A model generated the notes under the pieces. That model saw only the letters and a list, made by a program, of their open reading frames with translations, was not told where the DNA came from and ran no database searches. A stretch of 64,000 bases of DNA from Aestuariimicrobium sp. p3-SID1156 (GTDB taxonomy: Bacteria; Actinomycetota; Actinomycetes; Propionibacteriales; Propionibacteriaceae), in assembly GCF_025144225.1 (NCBI RefSeq), contig NZ_JALXXB010000006.1, forward strand, positions 1-64,000, read 5' to 3'. Shown here one piece after another: positions 36,497-45,370 of the stretch. A program made the translations under genes and the position numbers. The stretch's first letter is position 1. Every line of letters begins with the position of its first letter.

Positions 36497-36504
36497 GGAT
36501 GTCT

Positions 36505-36866
36505 GGACGAGTCGGCCGGGTGATCGCGGCGCCCCTCGGGGCTGCTGAGGAAAGTCCGGGCTCCACAGGGCAGGGTGGTGGGTAACACCCACCCGGGGTG
36601 ACCCGCGGGACAGTGCCACAGAAAACAGACCGCCGACCACGGTCGGTAAGGGTGAAACGGTGGTGCAAGAGACCACCAGCACCCCAGGTGACTGGGGTGG
36701 CTCGGCAAACCCCACCCGGAGCAAGACCAGACAGGACGTGTTCGAGGGCTGCCCGCCCGAGCGTCCGGGTAGGTCGCACCGCTCACGCGGAAGGTCGTTG
36801 GCAACAACGGTCGCAGATGGATGATCACCGACCACAGAACCCGGCTTACAGGCCGACTCGTCCTCT
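36505..36866 (+). ncRNA. rnpB: RNase P RNA (type A)
   Basis: Catalytic RNA that matures the 5' end of tRNAs. The terminal stem P1 is GGACGAGTCGGCC at 36505-36517 pairing with GGCCGACTCGTCC at 36851-36863. Conserved elements appear in order: GAGGAAAGTCCGGGCTCCAC (36547 onward), ACAGAAA (36617), GGTAAGGGTGAAACGGTGG, GGCAAACCCCACCCGGAGCA, and the 3' GGCTTACAG just before P1 closes. The length of about 360 nt fits actinobacterial RNase P RNA. The exact 3' end is approximate. Confidence 0.96.
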
Positions 36867-36913
36867 CCTCGGTATTGACCGGCCGGACGCCCCAGGCTCC
36901 GTTCCGCGTGCAC

Positions 36914-37005
36914 CGAGCCCCACACCCGTGTAGACCTACCCATCTTTGTCAGCCCCACCCGTCATGGCGGGTAGGGCTGACAAAGATGGGTAGGTTTGGG
37001 GCTCG
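36914..37005. terminator. very long near-perfect hairpin between rnpB and the RNB nuclease gene
   Basis: Outer arms CGAGCCCCA (36914-36922) and TGGGGCTCG (36997-37005) enclose an inner stem. The inner stem pairs 36934-36955 perfectly with 36974-36995 (22 bp), then one C/A mismatch and 5 further pairs close a 6-nt loop TCATGG. It lies between convergent transcripts and probably terminates both. The length is far beyond an ordinary terminator. Confidence 0.8.
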
Positions 37006-37011
37006 CAGCCG

Positions 37012-38460
37012 TCAGCGGGCTTCGAAGCGCACCTTCCCGGCACGGAGGTCGACCGAGACCAGCTCAACGTGGACCTCGTCACCAAGTTCCAGGGCCGAAC
37101 CCTTCACCGGGCCCTCGACTGCGGGCTCGGTCAACGAGATGACCCCCTGGCCGGGTCGCTTCTTATCCACGCTCACCACCACACCGGTGAACCGTTCTCC
37201 GACCCGGCGCTCCAACGCCATGGCCTCAACCAGGTCGGTGGTGCCCCGCTCAAAGGCCTTCGCGCGCCGATCGGACTCGTTCATGATCTCCGGCAGTGTC
37301 GGGAGCGCCTCGACCACCCACTCGGGGACCTGCGTGCCCGCACACAGCGCGACGCAGACTTCACCGGCGAAGCGATCGACCAGGCGGCGCAGCGGCGCGG
37401 TGACGTGGGCGTAGTTGGCAGCCAGGGCGCCGTGCACGAGCTGGTCCGGCGTCAACCCGGGCTCGATGACGGTGTACCGGGCGCCACGGAACAACCGGAC
37501 GCAGGCCATCATCATCGCCTGGTCCTGCGGCCGCCGGGGGTCCAGGGACTGCACGAATCCGGCGTAGTCCACCTTGCGGGGCCAGGGCAGCTGCAGGCTG
37601 TGCGCGACCCGACGCAAGGCCTTGATCGTGCCGTCGTCCGGCGGCGGGAGGGTCCGCAACAGCCCGACTCCGGCCTCCACCATCATCCGAGCCGCGCAAA
37701 AACCGGTCATCAGGGAGATCTGGGCATTCCAGTCCTCATCAGGGAGGGGCGCACGGTATACCAGCTCCCAGGTATCTTCCTTGGCCTCGACCTCCTGGTC
37801 GGGCAGGTTCAGGGAGACGCCGCCGCGCTCCAGCTCAATGAACTTGCGCAGCCCGCCGACCTGCTTGAGCAGCATGAGCGACTCCGGCGCAGTACCGCGA
37901 TCGATGTCGTGCTGGACGTCGGCGTAGTTCAACTTCGCCGTGGAGACCACCAGTGCGCGGTCGACACGTGAATCGACGATTTCGCCGTCCTCGTCGAGCC
38001 TGATCTGCCACACCTGGGCCGGGCGCGGAGTCCCATCGGCCAGCAGGCTCGCCGCCGCCTCGCTGAGTGCCGGCGGATGCAGGCTGTGGCGCTGGTGCGG
38101 CGCATAGTACGTCTGGCCCCGCCGGCGGGCCTCCTGGTCGATCGCCCCTCCCGGGCGCACCCAGGCCGCCACATCCGCGATGGCGTAGTGCACCAGGTAC
38201 CCGCCGTCCTCGGTTCGGGAGATGTGCAGGGCCTGGTCCAGGTCCATCGAGCTGGGCGGGTCAATCGTGACGAAGGGGATCTGCGTCTTGTCCACGTGTC
38301 CCAGCGAGCGGTCGTAGCCCTCGGCGGCGACTCGTTCGGCCTCAGCCAGCACCTCCTGCGGGAAGTCCCCGGGAATGTCGAGGCTCTCCCGCAGGGTCTG
38401 GAAACCCTCACGGATCGGCTCGGGCAGGTTTTCCTCGACCAGGATGTGACGACGTGGCAT
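37012..38460 (-). CDS. RNB-domain ribonuclease (RNase II/R family)
   Basis: Exoribonuclease-family protein of 482 aa, shorter than classical RNase II (about 640 aa) or RNase R. The RNB catalytic core is present: FVTIDPPSSMDLDQAL supplies the Asp cluster, DVAAWVRPGG follows, and a C-terminal S1-like barrel (VEGPVKGSALELGDEVHVELV) ends the protein. The usual N-terminal cold-shock domains are reduced. It degrades RNA 3' to 5' (family knowledge). AAGAGGAGT precedes ATG 38460. Being next to rnpB may be coincidental. Confidence 0.88.
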   Translation of the reverse strand: MPRRHILVEENLPEPIREGFQTLRESLDIPGDFPQEVLAEAERVAAEGYDRSLGHVDKTQIPFVTIDPPSSMDLDQALHISRTEDGGYLVHYAIADVAAWVRPGGAIDQEARRRGQTYYAPHQRHSLHPPALSEAAASLLADGTPRPAQVWQIRLDEDGEIVDSRVDRALVVSTAKLNYADVQHDIDRGTAPESLMLLKQVGGLRKFIELERGGVSLNLPDQEVEAKEDTWELVYRAPLPDEDWNAQISLMTGFCAARMMVEAGVGLLRTLPPPDDGTIKALRRVAHSLQLPWPRKVDYAGFVQSLDPRRPQDQAMMMACVRLFRGARYTVIEPGLTPDQLVHGALAANYAHVTAPLRRLVDRFAGEVCVALCAGTQVPEWVVEALPTLPEIMNESDRRAKAFERGTTDLVEAMALERRVGERFTGVVVSVDKKRPGQGVISLTEPAVEGPVKGSALELGDEVHVELVSVDLRAGKVRFEAR

Positions 38461-38497
38461 GGCGTACTCCTCTTGACGAACCGGGGCGACGAGCAGG

Positions 38498-39220
38498 TCA
38501 GCGAATCAGGATGCGGCCGCACTCCTCGCAGCGGACCACCTCGTCGGCGGGGGTTTGCTGGTAGCGGCGCAGGTCAGCAGCGTTGGCCTCCACGTGACAG
38601 CCGGTGCAGCGGCCATCGCGCAGTCGACCGGCACCGGTCCCGGCGCGGGCAGCGATCTTCTCGTAGAGGGCGACCAGCGGCTCCGGCAAGCCCGCCACGA
38701 CTCCCTGGCGCCGGCTGAGCTCGGCCTCGATCTCTGCGTCGATCTCGCCGAAGGCCTTCTCCCGGGCAGCGATCAGACCGCGAGCCGTGTCATCAATGGA
38801 CGCACGCTCAGCCGCCACCTGGTCGCGATGCTTCCCGGCGTCCTCGGCCTTCTGCATCAGGTCGAGCTCGTCATCCTCCAACTTGGAGATGCGGCCCCTG
38901 AGGTGCTCCAGCTCCTCAAGCATCGATCGCAGGGCCTTCGGGTCGGCGATCGCCCCGGAGTCGACCCGCGCCTGGTTGCGCTCCAGCCGCGCCTTCGCCG
39001 GCTCCAGGTCCGAGTTCAGCCGGGCAACCTCGTCATCGAGGTCGGAGACCCTGGTCTCGGCGGCAACCAGCTGTTGGGTCACGGCATTGCGCCTGGCGCC
39101 CAGTTCGCGCAACGTCGCCAGTTCGGGCAGGTTGGCGCGACGATGCCGCGCCTGCTCCACGGCCAGGTCGATCTCGGCCAAGTGGAGCAGTCTGGCCTGC
39201 TCGGAGGGTGCTGCCTGCAT
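38498..39220 (-). CDS. coiled-coil protein with C-terminal C4 zinc ribbon
   Basis: Protein of 240 aa of the C4-type zinc ribbon family (CT398-like). Residues about 10-180 are predicted long heptad coiled coil (repeated Leu, Glu, Arg; LRSMLEELEHLRGRISKLEDDELDL). The end has two CxxC knuckles, CTGC and CEEC, which bind zinc. Some family members interact with transcription or secretion components; the role in actinobacteria is unknown. GGGAGA lies 6 nt before ATG 39220. It lies 37 bp upstream of the RNB nuclease gene on the same strand, so co-transcription is likely. Confidence 0.88.
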   Translation of the reverse strand: MQAAPSEQARLLHLAEIDLAVEQARHRRANLPELATLRELGARRNAVTQQLVAAETRVSDLDDEVARLNSDLEPAKARLERNQARVDSGAIADPKALRSMLEELEHLRGRISKLEDDELDLMQKAEDAGKHRDQVAAERASIDDTARGLIAAREKAFGEIDAEIEAELSRRQGVVAGLPEPLVALYEKIAARAGTGAGRLRDGRCTGCHVEANAADLRRYQQTPADEVVRCEECGRILIR

Positions 39221-39337
39221 GAACGTCTCCCGCGATTCGTGACTTGTGGGCTCGACTCTACCGACCTTCGCCGCGGCGCCGCGATGATCCGCTCGTGCCC
39301 GCTGTCGACGACACCTGAGCCTGAGGGGGTGGGGCCC

Positions 39338-39343
39338 TATGAT
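39338..39343 (+). promoter_or_regulatory. -10 hexamer of the aminopeptidase P gene
   Basis: TATGAT, close to consensus. A start near 39350 gives a leader of about 30 nt carrying AAGGAGCTGCG before ATG 39382. Confidence 0.55.
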
Positions 39344-39381
39344 GACGAGAGTTCGTGCCGGACCCAACCCAAGGAGCTGCG

Positions 39382-40848
39382 ATGAGCGAAGAACAGCCGA
39401 AGCTTCCCAACCGCCAGAATCCCTTCTCAGAAGCTTTTCGCGAGTTCATCCCCACCGGGTGGGCGCCCTACCCCACCGAGTTGCCGCAGGCTCTTCCCGC
39501 CGCCAGCTGGACCCCGGAGCGCCGCCGCAAGCTGTCCCAGAAGTTTCCCGAGGACCGAATCGTGCTGCCCGCCGGCGGCCTGAAGGTGCGAGCCAACGAC
39601 ACCGACTACCCCTACCGCCCCGACACTGCCTTCGCCTACTACTCCGGGCTGGGCGGTGATCGAGAACCCGACGCTGTGCTGGTGCTCGAGCCCAGCGACA
39701 ACGGCCACGAGCCGACCCTCTACTTCAAGCCGCGCGCTCCGCGCACCGACCCCGAGTTCTACGCCGACGCCCGCTATGGCGAAATGTGGGTGGGCCAGCG
39801 GGAATCCCTCGACGAAATGGCCGCGTTGATCGGCTTCCCGGCCGCTCCCATCAGCGAGCTCGACGAGCACTTGGCGAAGAACGCCGATGCGGTGCAGTTG
39901 CGCGTCCTGCGACTGGCTGACGCCGAGGTCGCCGCCCGCGTTGACAGGGTCCGCCGTGAGGCCGGACGCAGCGAGCAGACCGAGTTCGACGAGGAACTCG
40001 CGGTCGCCGTCTCCGAGCAGCGCCTGGTCAAGGACGCCTTCGAGGTCGAGGAGATGCAGCGAGCCTGCGATGCCACCGCCGAGGGCTTCGAGGCAGTCGT
40101 CCGCGACCTCCCCGAGGCCGTGCGCCGCGGTCGCGGTGAGCGCTGGGTGGAGGGCATCTTCGGGCTCTACGCCCGCCACCACGGCAATGCTGTCGGCTAC
40201 GACACCATCGCCGCTGGCGCGGACCACGCCAATACCCTGCACTGGATCCGCAACGACGGTGACCTGCGAGAGGGCGACCTGCTCCTGATGGACGCCGGGG
40301 TCGAGCTGGACTCGCTCTACACCGCCGACATCACCCGGACACTGCCGGTCAGCGGCACCTACTCCCCTGCCCAGCGCAAGGTCTACCAGGCCGTGCTGGA
40401 CGCCCAGAATGCTGCCCTCGCCGCAGCGAAGCCGGGTGTCTCCTTCAAGGAGGTCCATGCGGCAGCGATCAAGGTCATCGCCGAGCGCCTGCACGAATGG
40501 GGCCTGCTGCCGGTCACCCCGCAGGAGTCACTGTCCCCCGAGGGCGGCCAGCACCGCCGCTGGATGGTGCACGGCACCAGTCACCACCTCGGCCTCGACG
40601 TGCATGACTGCGCCCAGGCCCGCACCGAGAACTACCGAGAGGGCGTCCTCGAACCAGGCATGATCATCACCGTCGAGCCGGGCATCTACTTCAAGGCCAC
40701 CGACCTACTCGTCCCCGAAGAACTGCGCGGCATTGGCGTGCGCATCGAGGACGACATCGTCATCACCGAGGACGGCAACCGGATCCTGTCCGACAAGCTC
40801 CCCCGCGACCCCGATGAGGTGGAGGCCTGGATGGCGGGCCTGCTGTGA
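39382..40848 (+). CDS. pepP: Xaa-Pro aminopeptidase (aminopeptidase P, M24B)
   Basis: Dinuclear metallopeptidase of 488 aa that releases an N-terminal residue preceding proline. The N-terminal creatinase-like domain spans about 1-200 and the pita-bread catalytic domain follows. Ligands are visible in DLLLMDAGVELDSLYTADITRT (two Asp), HGTSHHLGLDVHD (His), ITVEPGIYF (Glu) and IRIEDDIVIT (Glu). ATG 39382 has AAGGAG at a normal distance. Its stop overlaps the GTG of corA (GTGA), so the two are coupled. Confidence 0.95.
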   Translation: MSEEQPKLPNRQNPFSEAFREFIPTGWAPYPTELPQALPAASWTPERRRKLSQKFPEDRIVLPAGGLKVRANDTDYPYRPDTAFAYYSGLGGDREPDAVLVLEPSDNGHEPTLYFKPRAPRTDPEFYADARYGEMWVGQRESLDEMAALIGFPAAPISELDEHLAKNADAVQLRVLRLADAEVAARVDRVRREAGRSEQTEFDEELAVAVSEQRLVKDAFEVEEMQRACDATAEGFEAVVRDLPEAVRRGRGERWVEGIFGLYARHHGNAVGYDTIAAGADHANTLHWIRNDGDLREGDLLLMDAGVELDSLYTADITRTLPVSGTYSPAQRKVYQAVLDAQNAALAAAKPGVSFKEVHAAAIKVIAERLHEWGLLPVTPQESLSPEGGQHRRWMVHGTSHHLGLDVHDCAQARTENYREGVLEPGMIITVEPGIYFKATDLLVPEELRGIGVRIEDDIVITEDGNRILSDKLPRDPDEVEAWMAGLL

Positions 40849-41954
40849 GCGATGAGCGCGCGGTGCCGCGCGGGCTGCCCCGCCTCGGTCTGGGCACCCG
40901 CAAGGTCCGCGCCGCAGCCCCCGCCACCGACGGACGGCCCGAGCAGTGGCGCACCACCCCGGACTCGATCGTGGCGTGGGCCTGGTATGTCAACGGCATC
41001 CGGCAGGACGTCGATGATCTGGGCACCGCCATCTCGCGAGCCAAGGTCGACGACGGCTTCCTCTGGTTGGGTCTGAAAGACCCCACCAATGACGACATGG
41101 CCCACTTCGCCCGTCAGTTCGACCTGCACCCGCTCGCGATCGAGGACGCTGTCGAGGGCCACACCCGCAGCAAGCTTGAAGTCTTCGACGACAACACCTT
41201 GTTCATGGTCATCTCGACGATCGCCTATGTGGAACATGATCAACTCACCGAAACCGCCGAGGTCGTGTCCACCGGCCAGATCATGGTCTTCGTCGGGTCC
41301 AACTTCGTCCTGACGGTGCGCCGCGGGGAGCAGTCCCCGCTGCAGAACCTGCGGGCGTCCCTCGAGCAGAGACCCAAGTTCCTCAGCCGCGGCCCCCATA
41401 TCGTGCTCTACGCCGTGCTGGACAGCGTCGTTGACGACTACCAGCAGGTCGTCGCCGACATGGAGGAGGACCTCAACGAGATCGAGGAAGCGGTTTTCGC
41501 CCCGCGCGGCACCAACGAGCTGGGGCAGGTGTACCAGCTCAAGCGCGAGATCATCGAGTTCCGTCGGGCGCTGACCCCCCTGGCGCTGCCGCTGACGCAC
41601 CTGGCCAGCCGATCGATGCCGGGCATACCAGCCAAGGCACAGGCCTACTTCCGGGAGGTCGCCGACCACCACACCGAGATCCGTGAGGCGGTGGCCTCCT
41701 TCGATGACGTCCTGACCAACCTCCTCCAGGCGGGCCTGGCGCGCCTGTCGATGAAGGACAACCAGGACATGCGCAAGATCTCGGCGGCGGTGGCGATCCT
41801 GGCGGTGCCCACCACCCTGGGAGCCATCTGGGGCATGAACTTCGAGTACATGCCCGAGCTCGGATGGCGCTACAGCTACTTCGTCGTGCTCGGCGTGATG
41901 CTGACGACGATGGTGTTCCTGTTCATCGCCTTCCGCCGCAACAAGTGGCTCTAG
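40845..41954 (+). CDS. corA: CorA-family magnesium/cobalt transporter
   Basis: Pentameric divalent-cation channel, 369 aa. A long cytoplasmic alpha/beta domain precedes two C-terminal membrane helices. The selectivity signature GMN is in IWGMNFEYMPELGW (near residue 331), and the second helix ends in the basic tail RRNKWL. The extra N-terminal 40 residues are rich in Arg and Pro. The start is GTG inside a GTGA overlap with pepP. The stop overlaps the convergent methyltransferase stop by 3 bp. A second magnesium-linked protein (MgtE_N/CBS) lies 2 kb away. Confidence 0.95.
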   Translation: MSDERAVPRGLPRLGLGTRKVRAAAPATDGRPEQWRTTPDSIVAWAWYVNGIRQDVDDLGTAISRAKVDDGFLWLGLKDPTNDDMAHFARQFDLHPLAIEDAVEGHTRSKLEVFDDNTLFMVISTIAYVEHDQLTETAEVVSTGQIMVFVGSNFVLTVRRGEQSPLQNLRASLEQRPKFLSRGPHIVLYAVLDSVVDDYQQVVADMEEDLNEIEEAVFAPRGTNELGQVYQLKREIIEFRRALTPLALPLTHLASRSMPGIPAKAQAYFREVADHHTEIREAVASFDDVLTNLLQAGLARLSMKDNQDMRKISAAVAILAVPTTLGAIWGMNFEYMPELGWRYSYFVVLGVMLTTMVFLFIAFRRNKWL

Positions 41955-42562
41955 CGCTTCTGCCCCAGCACCTGCACCACGCTGGACAGCCCTTGGTGGC
42001 CCATGCCCTCGAAGATGCGCCGCTCCACGAGCCGGACGTCCAGCACCAGTCCTGACCAGTCATTGAGGACGCGTTCGCGCGTCATCAGCACGTCCTCCCG
42101 CTTCGGGCCGCCGGTCCCCAGCTGGAGCTGGGCGGGCGTGTAGGCCTCCAGGATCAGCCGCGCGCCCGGCGCCATCCGCCGAACCAGCGACTGGCTCACT
42201 GTCCCCCGCAACGGCTGGGGCAGGTGGCAGAAGATCGACACAATCGCATCCCAGGGACCGTTCGCTGCCGGGGCATGGATCCATTCGGTCAGGTCAGCAC
42301 ATCGCGCATCGATCTGGACGCCCTTCTCCGCCGCCCATGCCTGGGCCTTCCGCACTGCCACAGCGGAGAAGTCCACAGTGGTCACCCGATGCCCGCGCTG
42401 GGCAAGCCAGACGCCATTGCGCCCCTCACCATCACCCAGACACAGCACGCGGGAGCCACGCCGTAGCATGATCTCCTGCTCCTTGAGGAAGTCGTTCGGC
42501 TTGTAGCCGTACAGGTGGTTGGGGTGGTCGTAGCGGTCATCCCACTCGATCGCCGTGCTCAT
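41951..42562 (-). CDS. class I SAM-dependent methyltransferase (TehB-like)
   Basis: Protein of 203 aa. The SAM-binding motif I is VLCLGDGEGRNGVWLA (residues about 39-54), motif II acidic residue in VTTVDFS. Motif IV-like DAIVSIFCHLP and post-motif VRRMAPGARLILEAYTP complete the fold. The TehB-type start EWDDRYDHPNHLYGYKPNDF suggests a small-molecule or metalloid substrate; this is not certain. ATG 42562 overlaps the preceding gene's stop (ATGA). Confidence 0.85.
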   Translation of the reverse strand: MSTAIEWDDRYDHPNHLYGYKPNDFLKEQEIMLRRGSRVLCLGDGEGRNGVWLAQRGHRVTTVDFSAVAVRKAQAWAAEKGVQIDARCADLTEWIHAPAANGPWDAIVSIFCHLPQPLRGTVSQSLVRRMAPGARLILEAYTPAQLQLGTGGPKREDVLMTRERVLNDWSGLVLDVRLVERRIFEGMGHQGLSSVVQVLGQKR

Positions 42563-43101
42563 CGATCACGCGTGGGGGTGGTCTGGCTGGCGGGCTGGTT
42601 CCAGAGTCGGGCGCGCTCCCCGGGCATCTGTTGCAAGAGGTCCCGCGCCTGCTGGGCGACCTTGTGCTCGCCGAGCACCTCGTAGCGGCTCGCCACCGTC
42701 TGGGTGATGGAGTTGAAGTCACGATGCCGTCCACCGACGGCGTAGGACAGGACGGCTTGCAGGATGCCGAAGCCGGCACCCAGCACGATGCCGACCAGCA
42801 ACATCTCGGTCAGTCCCCCCTGACTGAACAGGCCGAGCATCAGGCCGATGAAGACACCGGTGAAGATGCCCGAGACCAGCCCGCTGACGAGCACGGTCCC
42901 CCAGGTCTTGCGGCCCTGGACCCGTTCGATCGTTTTCAGGTCGGTGCCCACGATGCACAGGTTGGCGACCGGGAAGTCGTTGTCGGCCAGGTGGTCGACC
43001 GCCTTCTCCGCCTCCTCATAGGTGTCATAGACGGCAATGTGCTGGGGGTATTCCAGCATCAGGGCACGCCTCAGGTCAGGGCGATTCGGGGGAACGGACA
43101 T
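42559..43101 (-). CDS. general stress protein 17M-like membrane protein
   Basis: Protein of 180 aa. An N-terminal YflT/GSP17M-type domain (HIAVYDTYEEAEKAVDHLADNDFPVANLCIVGTDL) is followed by two membrane segments (about 68-92 and 98-120: VLVSGLVSGIFTGVFIGLMLGL, MLLVGIVLGAGFGILQAVL) and a charged tail. The domain is associated with stress proteins, but its activity is unknown. AAGGAGG precedes ATG 43101. It is coupled to the methyltransferase gene by ATGA. Confidence 0.85.
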   Translation of the reverse strand: MSVPPNRPDLRRALMLEYPQHIAVYDTYEEAEKAVDHLADNDFPVANLCIVGTDLKTIERVQGRKTWGTVLVSGLVSGIFTGVFIGLMLGLFSQGGLTEMLLVGIVLGAGFGILQAVLSYAVGGRHRDFNSITQTVASRYEVLGEHKVAQQARDLLQQMPGERARLWNQPASQTTPTRDR

Positions 43102-43136
43102 GCTGCCTCCTTCGGACCCGAACAGCCTAACCAGTC

Positions 43137-44075
43137 CTACCCCCCCACGCGGGCCAGTTGCGCCCGGGCCACTTTCAGGCCGGCCTCGTCCACCATCTCG
43201 TCGTCCACGACGATCGCACCCCGCGCCCCCTGGGCAAGGCCCGTGGCCTCCTCATAGGCAGTCACGATGCGACGGGCTCGCTCGAGGGTCTCCGCCGAGG
43301 GGGTGAACACCGCATTGCCGGCGGCGATCTGGTCGGGGTGCAGCACCCACTTCCCGTCGTACCCGAGCGCCGCCACCTTGCGGGCGGATTCGGTGAATCC
43401 CTCGACATCGCGGATGCTGACATAGGGCCCATCGATCGCCTGCAGCCCGTGGGCCCTCGCTGCGACGAGGATCGCGGAGAAGGCGTGGTGGAAGTGGTCC
43501 CCGGGATATCCGGGGATCTGGGAGGCAACGCTCAGCGAGGCCATCCCCATGGACGCCATGTAGTCCCCGGGCCCGAAGACCAGCGTCTCGGTGCGCGGGC
43601 TGGCGGCGGCAATCTCGGCGACGTTGAGCACGCCGCGGGCCTCCTCGATCTGGAGTTCCAGCCCGATCTGGCCCACGTCGAGGCCGGCTGCCTGCTCGGC
43701 CTGGGTGAGGACGCGGTCCAGGGCCTGCACGTCGGCGGCGCAGGTGGCCTTGGGCAGGACGAGGCAGTCGATGTGGGCGCCGGCACCTGTCACCACCGTC
43801 CAGGTGTCCATCGTGGTCCAGGGGGTGGTCCAGTCGTTGACGCGCACGGTCAGGGTACGCGGGGTCCAGCCCTCGGGAGCGTTCAGGGCGTCGACGATGC
43901 GGTGCCGGGCCGCCTCCTTCTCGCCGGGAGCGACCGCATCCTCCAGGTCCAGGAAGAGGCAGTCCGCCTCCAGCCCCCGGGCCTTGGCGATGAATCGATC
44001 ACTGGAACCGGGAACGGCCAGGACGGTGCGACGTGCACGCTGGGGGCGAGGGGAAGCGGATCGGCTCAGACTCAT
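43137..44075 (-). CDS. HpcH/HpaI aldolase/citrate lyase-family protein (CitE-like CoA-ester lyase)
   Basis: TIM-barrel lyase of 312 aa. RRTVLAVPGSSDRFIAKA and DCLFLDLEDAVAPGEK near the N-terminus and LELQIEEARGVLNV (metal-binding Glu) near the middle define the CitE-like group. These proteins cleave or form 3-hydroxy-acyl-CoA or malyl-type esters; stand-alone actinobacterial members often lack the other citrate lyase subunits, as here. The start ATG 44075 has no Shine-Dalgarno. TACGCT lies only 2 nt before it, which does not fit the leaderless spacing, so the start is less certain than others. Divergent from the MgtE_N/CBS gene. Confidence 0.85.
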   Translation of the reverse strand: MSLSRSASPRPQRARRTVLAVPGSSDRFIAKARGLEADCLFLDLEDAVAPGEKEAARHRIVDALNAPEGWTPRTLTVRVNDWTTPWTTMDTWTVVTGAGAHIDCLVLPKATCAADVQALDRVLTQAEQAAGLDVGQIGLELQIEEARGVLNVAEIAAASPRTETLVFGPGDYMASMGMASLSVASQIPGYPGDHFHHAFSAILVAARAHGLQAIDGPYVSIRDVEGFTESARKVAALGYDGKWVLHPDQIAAGNAVFTPSAETLERARRIVTAYEEATGLAQGARGAIVVDDEMVDEAGLKVARAQLARVGG

Positions 44076-44095
44076 GCATCCAGCGTAGGGGCCGG

Positions 44096-44107
44096 TAGAT
44101 TGCCCCT
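44096..44107 (+). promoter_or_regulatory. -10 hexamer of the MgtE_N/CBS gene, leaderless start
   Basis: TAGATT (44096-44101), 6 nt, GTG 44108, no Shine-Dalgarno. Confidence 0.65.
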
Positions 44108-45370
44108 GTGAGCGCCTCTTCGATCTTCATCGCCCGGCTCCAGGGCATGCCCGTCGTGGACGGGTTCGGCGACTCCATCGGCAAGGTGCGCGATGTCGTC
44201 GTCCAGGAACGTGAGGGCCGCCGCGCGCCGAAATGCCGCGGCCTCGTGGTCGAGTTGCTCGCTCGCAAACGCATCTTCGTGCCCATGATCCGGGTGCACG
44301 CCATCGACCCCGGGCAGGTGGTCATCGCCGGCGCCGTCGACACGCGGCGCTTCATCCAGCGTCCCTCCGAAACCCTGGTGATCGAGGACCTCTTCGACCG
44401 CATCATCGCCGGCCCGAATGGCCAGCAGGTGTCGATCATGGACGTGTCCATGCGCCAGGTCCGCAACCGGGACTGGGAGCTGGCCGAGGTGGCGGTGGTC
44501 GAGAGCCAGGCGGCGGGACGGTTTCGCATCGGGCGCCGGCGCCTGCACAGCTACACCGTCAACTGGTCGGAGGTCGGTGCCGCCATCACTGGTGCCGAGG
44601 ATCGCGACACCTCCCACCTGGTGGCAGCCATGTCGGACATGAAGCCTGCCGACGTCGCCCGCGAGCTCTACGACATGGAGCCCGAGCGACGCATGGAGGT
44701 TGCCCAGGCCCTGGATGACGACCAGCTCGCCGACGCCCTCGAGGAACTGCCGGAGGACGAGCAGGTCGAGCTGCTCAGCCAGCTGGACACCGAGCGCGCC
44801 GCCGACGTTTTGGAGGAGATGGACCCCGACGACGCCGCCGACCTCATCCGGGAGCTGCCCACCGACCTGGCTGAGGACCTGCTGCAGCGCATGGATGCCG
44901 AGGAGGCCCGTGACGTCCGTTCGCTGCTGGTCTACGCCGAATCCACGGCGGGCGCCATGATGACCCCGGAGCCGGTGATCCTGGGCGTGGATGACACCGT
45001 CGCCGACGCTCTGGCCCGCGTGCGACACGAGGAACTCACCCCGGCCCTGGCGTCCATGGTCTTCGTCTGTCGCTCACCGCTGGACACGCCCTCGGGGCGG
45101 TACCTGGGGGCTGTCCACATCCAACGGCTGCTGCGCGAACCACCCTCGGTCTCGGTGGCCGGGATGGTGGACGCCAAGCTGGAGCCGATCACCCCCGACA
45201 CCTCACTGGCGGAGGTGAGTCGCTACTTCGCGATCTACAACCTGGTCGTGGCGCCGGTGGTCGATGACCAGCAGCGCCTGGTCGGCGCGGTGACCGTCGA
45301 CGACGTCCTGGACCACATGCTGCCCACCGACTGGCGCGAGGACCAGATGGAGGCGGAGACCAATGGCTGA
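44108..45370 (+). CDS. PRC-barrel/MgtE N-terminal/CBS-pair protein without channel domain
   Basis: Soluble protein of 420 aa. An N-terminal PRC-barrel-like part (about 1-150, GMPVVDGFGDSIGKVRDVVVQ) is followed by an MgtE_N superhelix (about 180-275, repeated acidic helices such as LPEDEQVELLSQLDTERAADVLEEM). A CBS pair covers about 280-410 (AGAMMTPEPVILGVDDTVADAL; AVTVDDVLDHML). In MgtE these domains sense magnesium and gate the membrane channel, but here no transmembrane part follows. It resembles the Rv1232c family. It may regulate another transporter; CorA is nearby (inference). The DUF1003 gene overlaps its 3' end by 8 bp. Confidence 0.88.
   Translation: MSASSIFIARLQGMPVVDGFGDSIGKVRDVVVQEREGRRAPKCRGLVVELLARKRIFVPMIRVHAIDPGQVVIAGAVDTRRFIQRPSETLVIEDLFDRIIAGPNGQQVSIMDVSMRQVRNRDWELAEVAVVESQAAGRFRIGRRRLHSYTVNWSEVGAAITGAEDRDTSHLVAAMSDMKPADVARELYDMEPERRMEVAQALDDDQLADALEELPEDEQVELLSQLDTERAADVLEEMDPDDAADLIRELPTDLAEDLLQRMDAEEARDVRSLLVYAESTAGAMMTPEPVILGVDDTVADALARVRHEELTPALASMVFVCRSPLDTPSGRYLGAVHIQRLLREPPSVSVAGMVDAKLEPITPDTSLAEVSRYFAIYNLVVAPVVDDQQRLVGAVTVDDVLDHMLPTDWREDQMEAETNG

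Noticed and set aside
36397..36504. Possible small gene between map and rnpB.
   Set aside because: No start codon with ribosome site or -10 spacing leads to a plausible protein; the only clear signal is the rnpB -10.
44078..44083. TACGCT as the -10 of a leaderless CitE-like gene.
   Set aside because: It is only 2 nt before ATG 44075, so transcription would start inside the gene, and no suitable downstream start codon exists.
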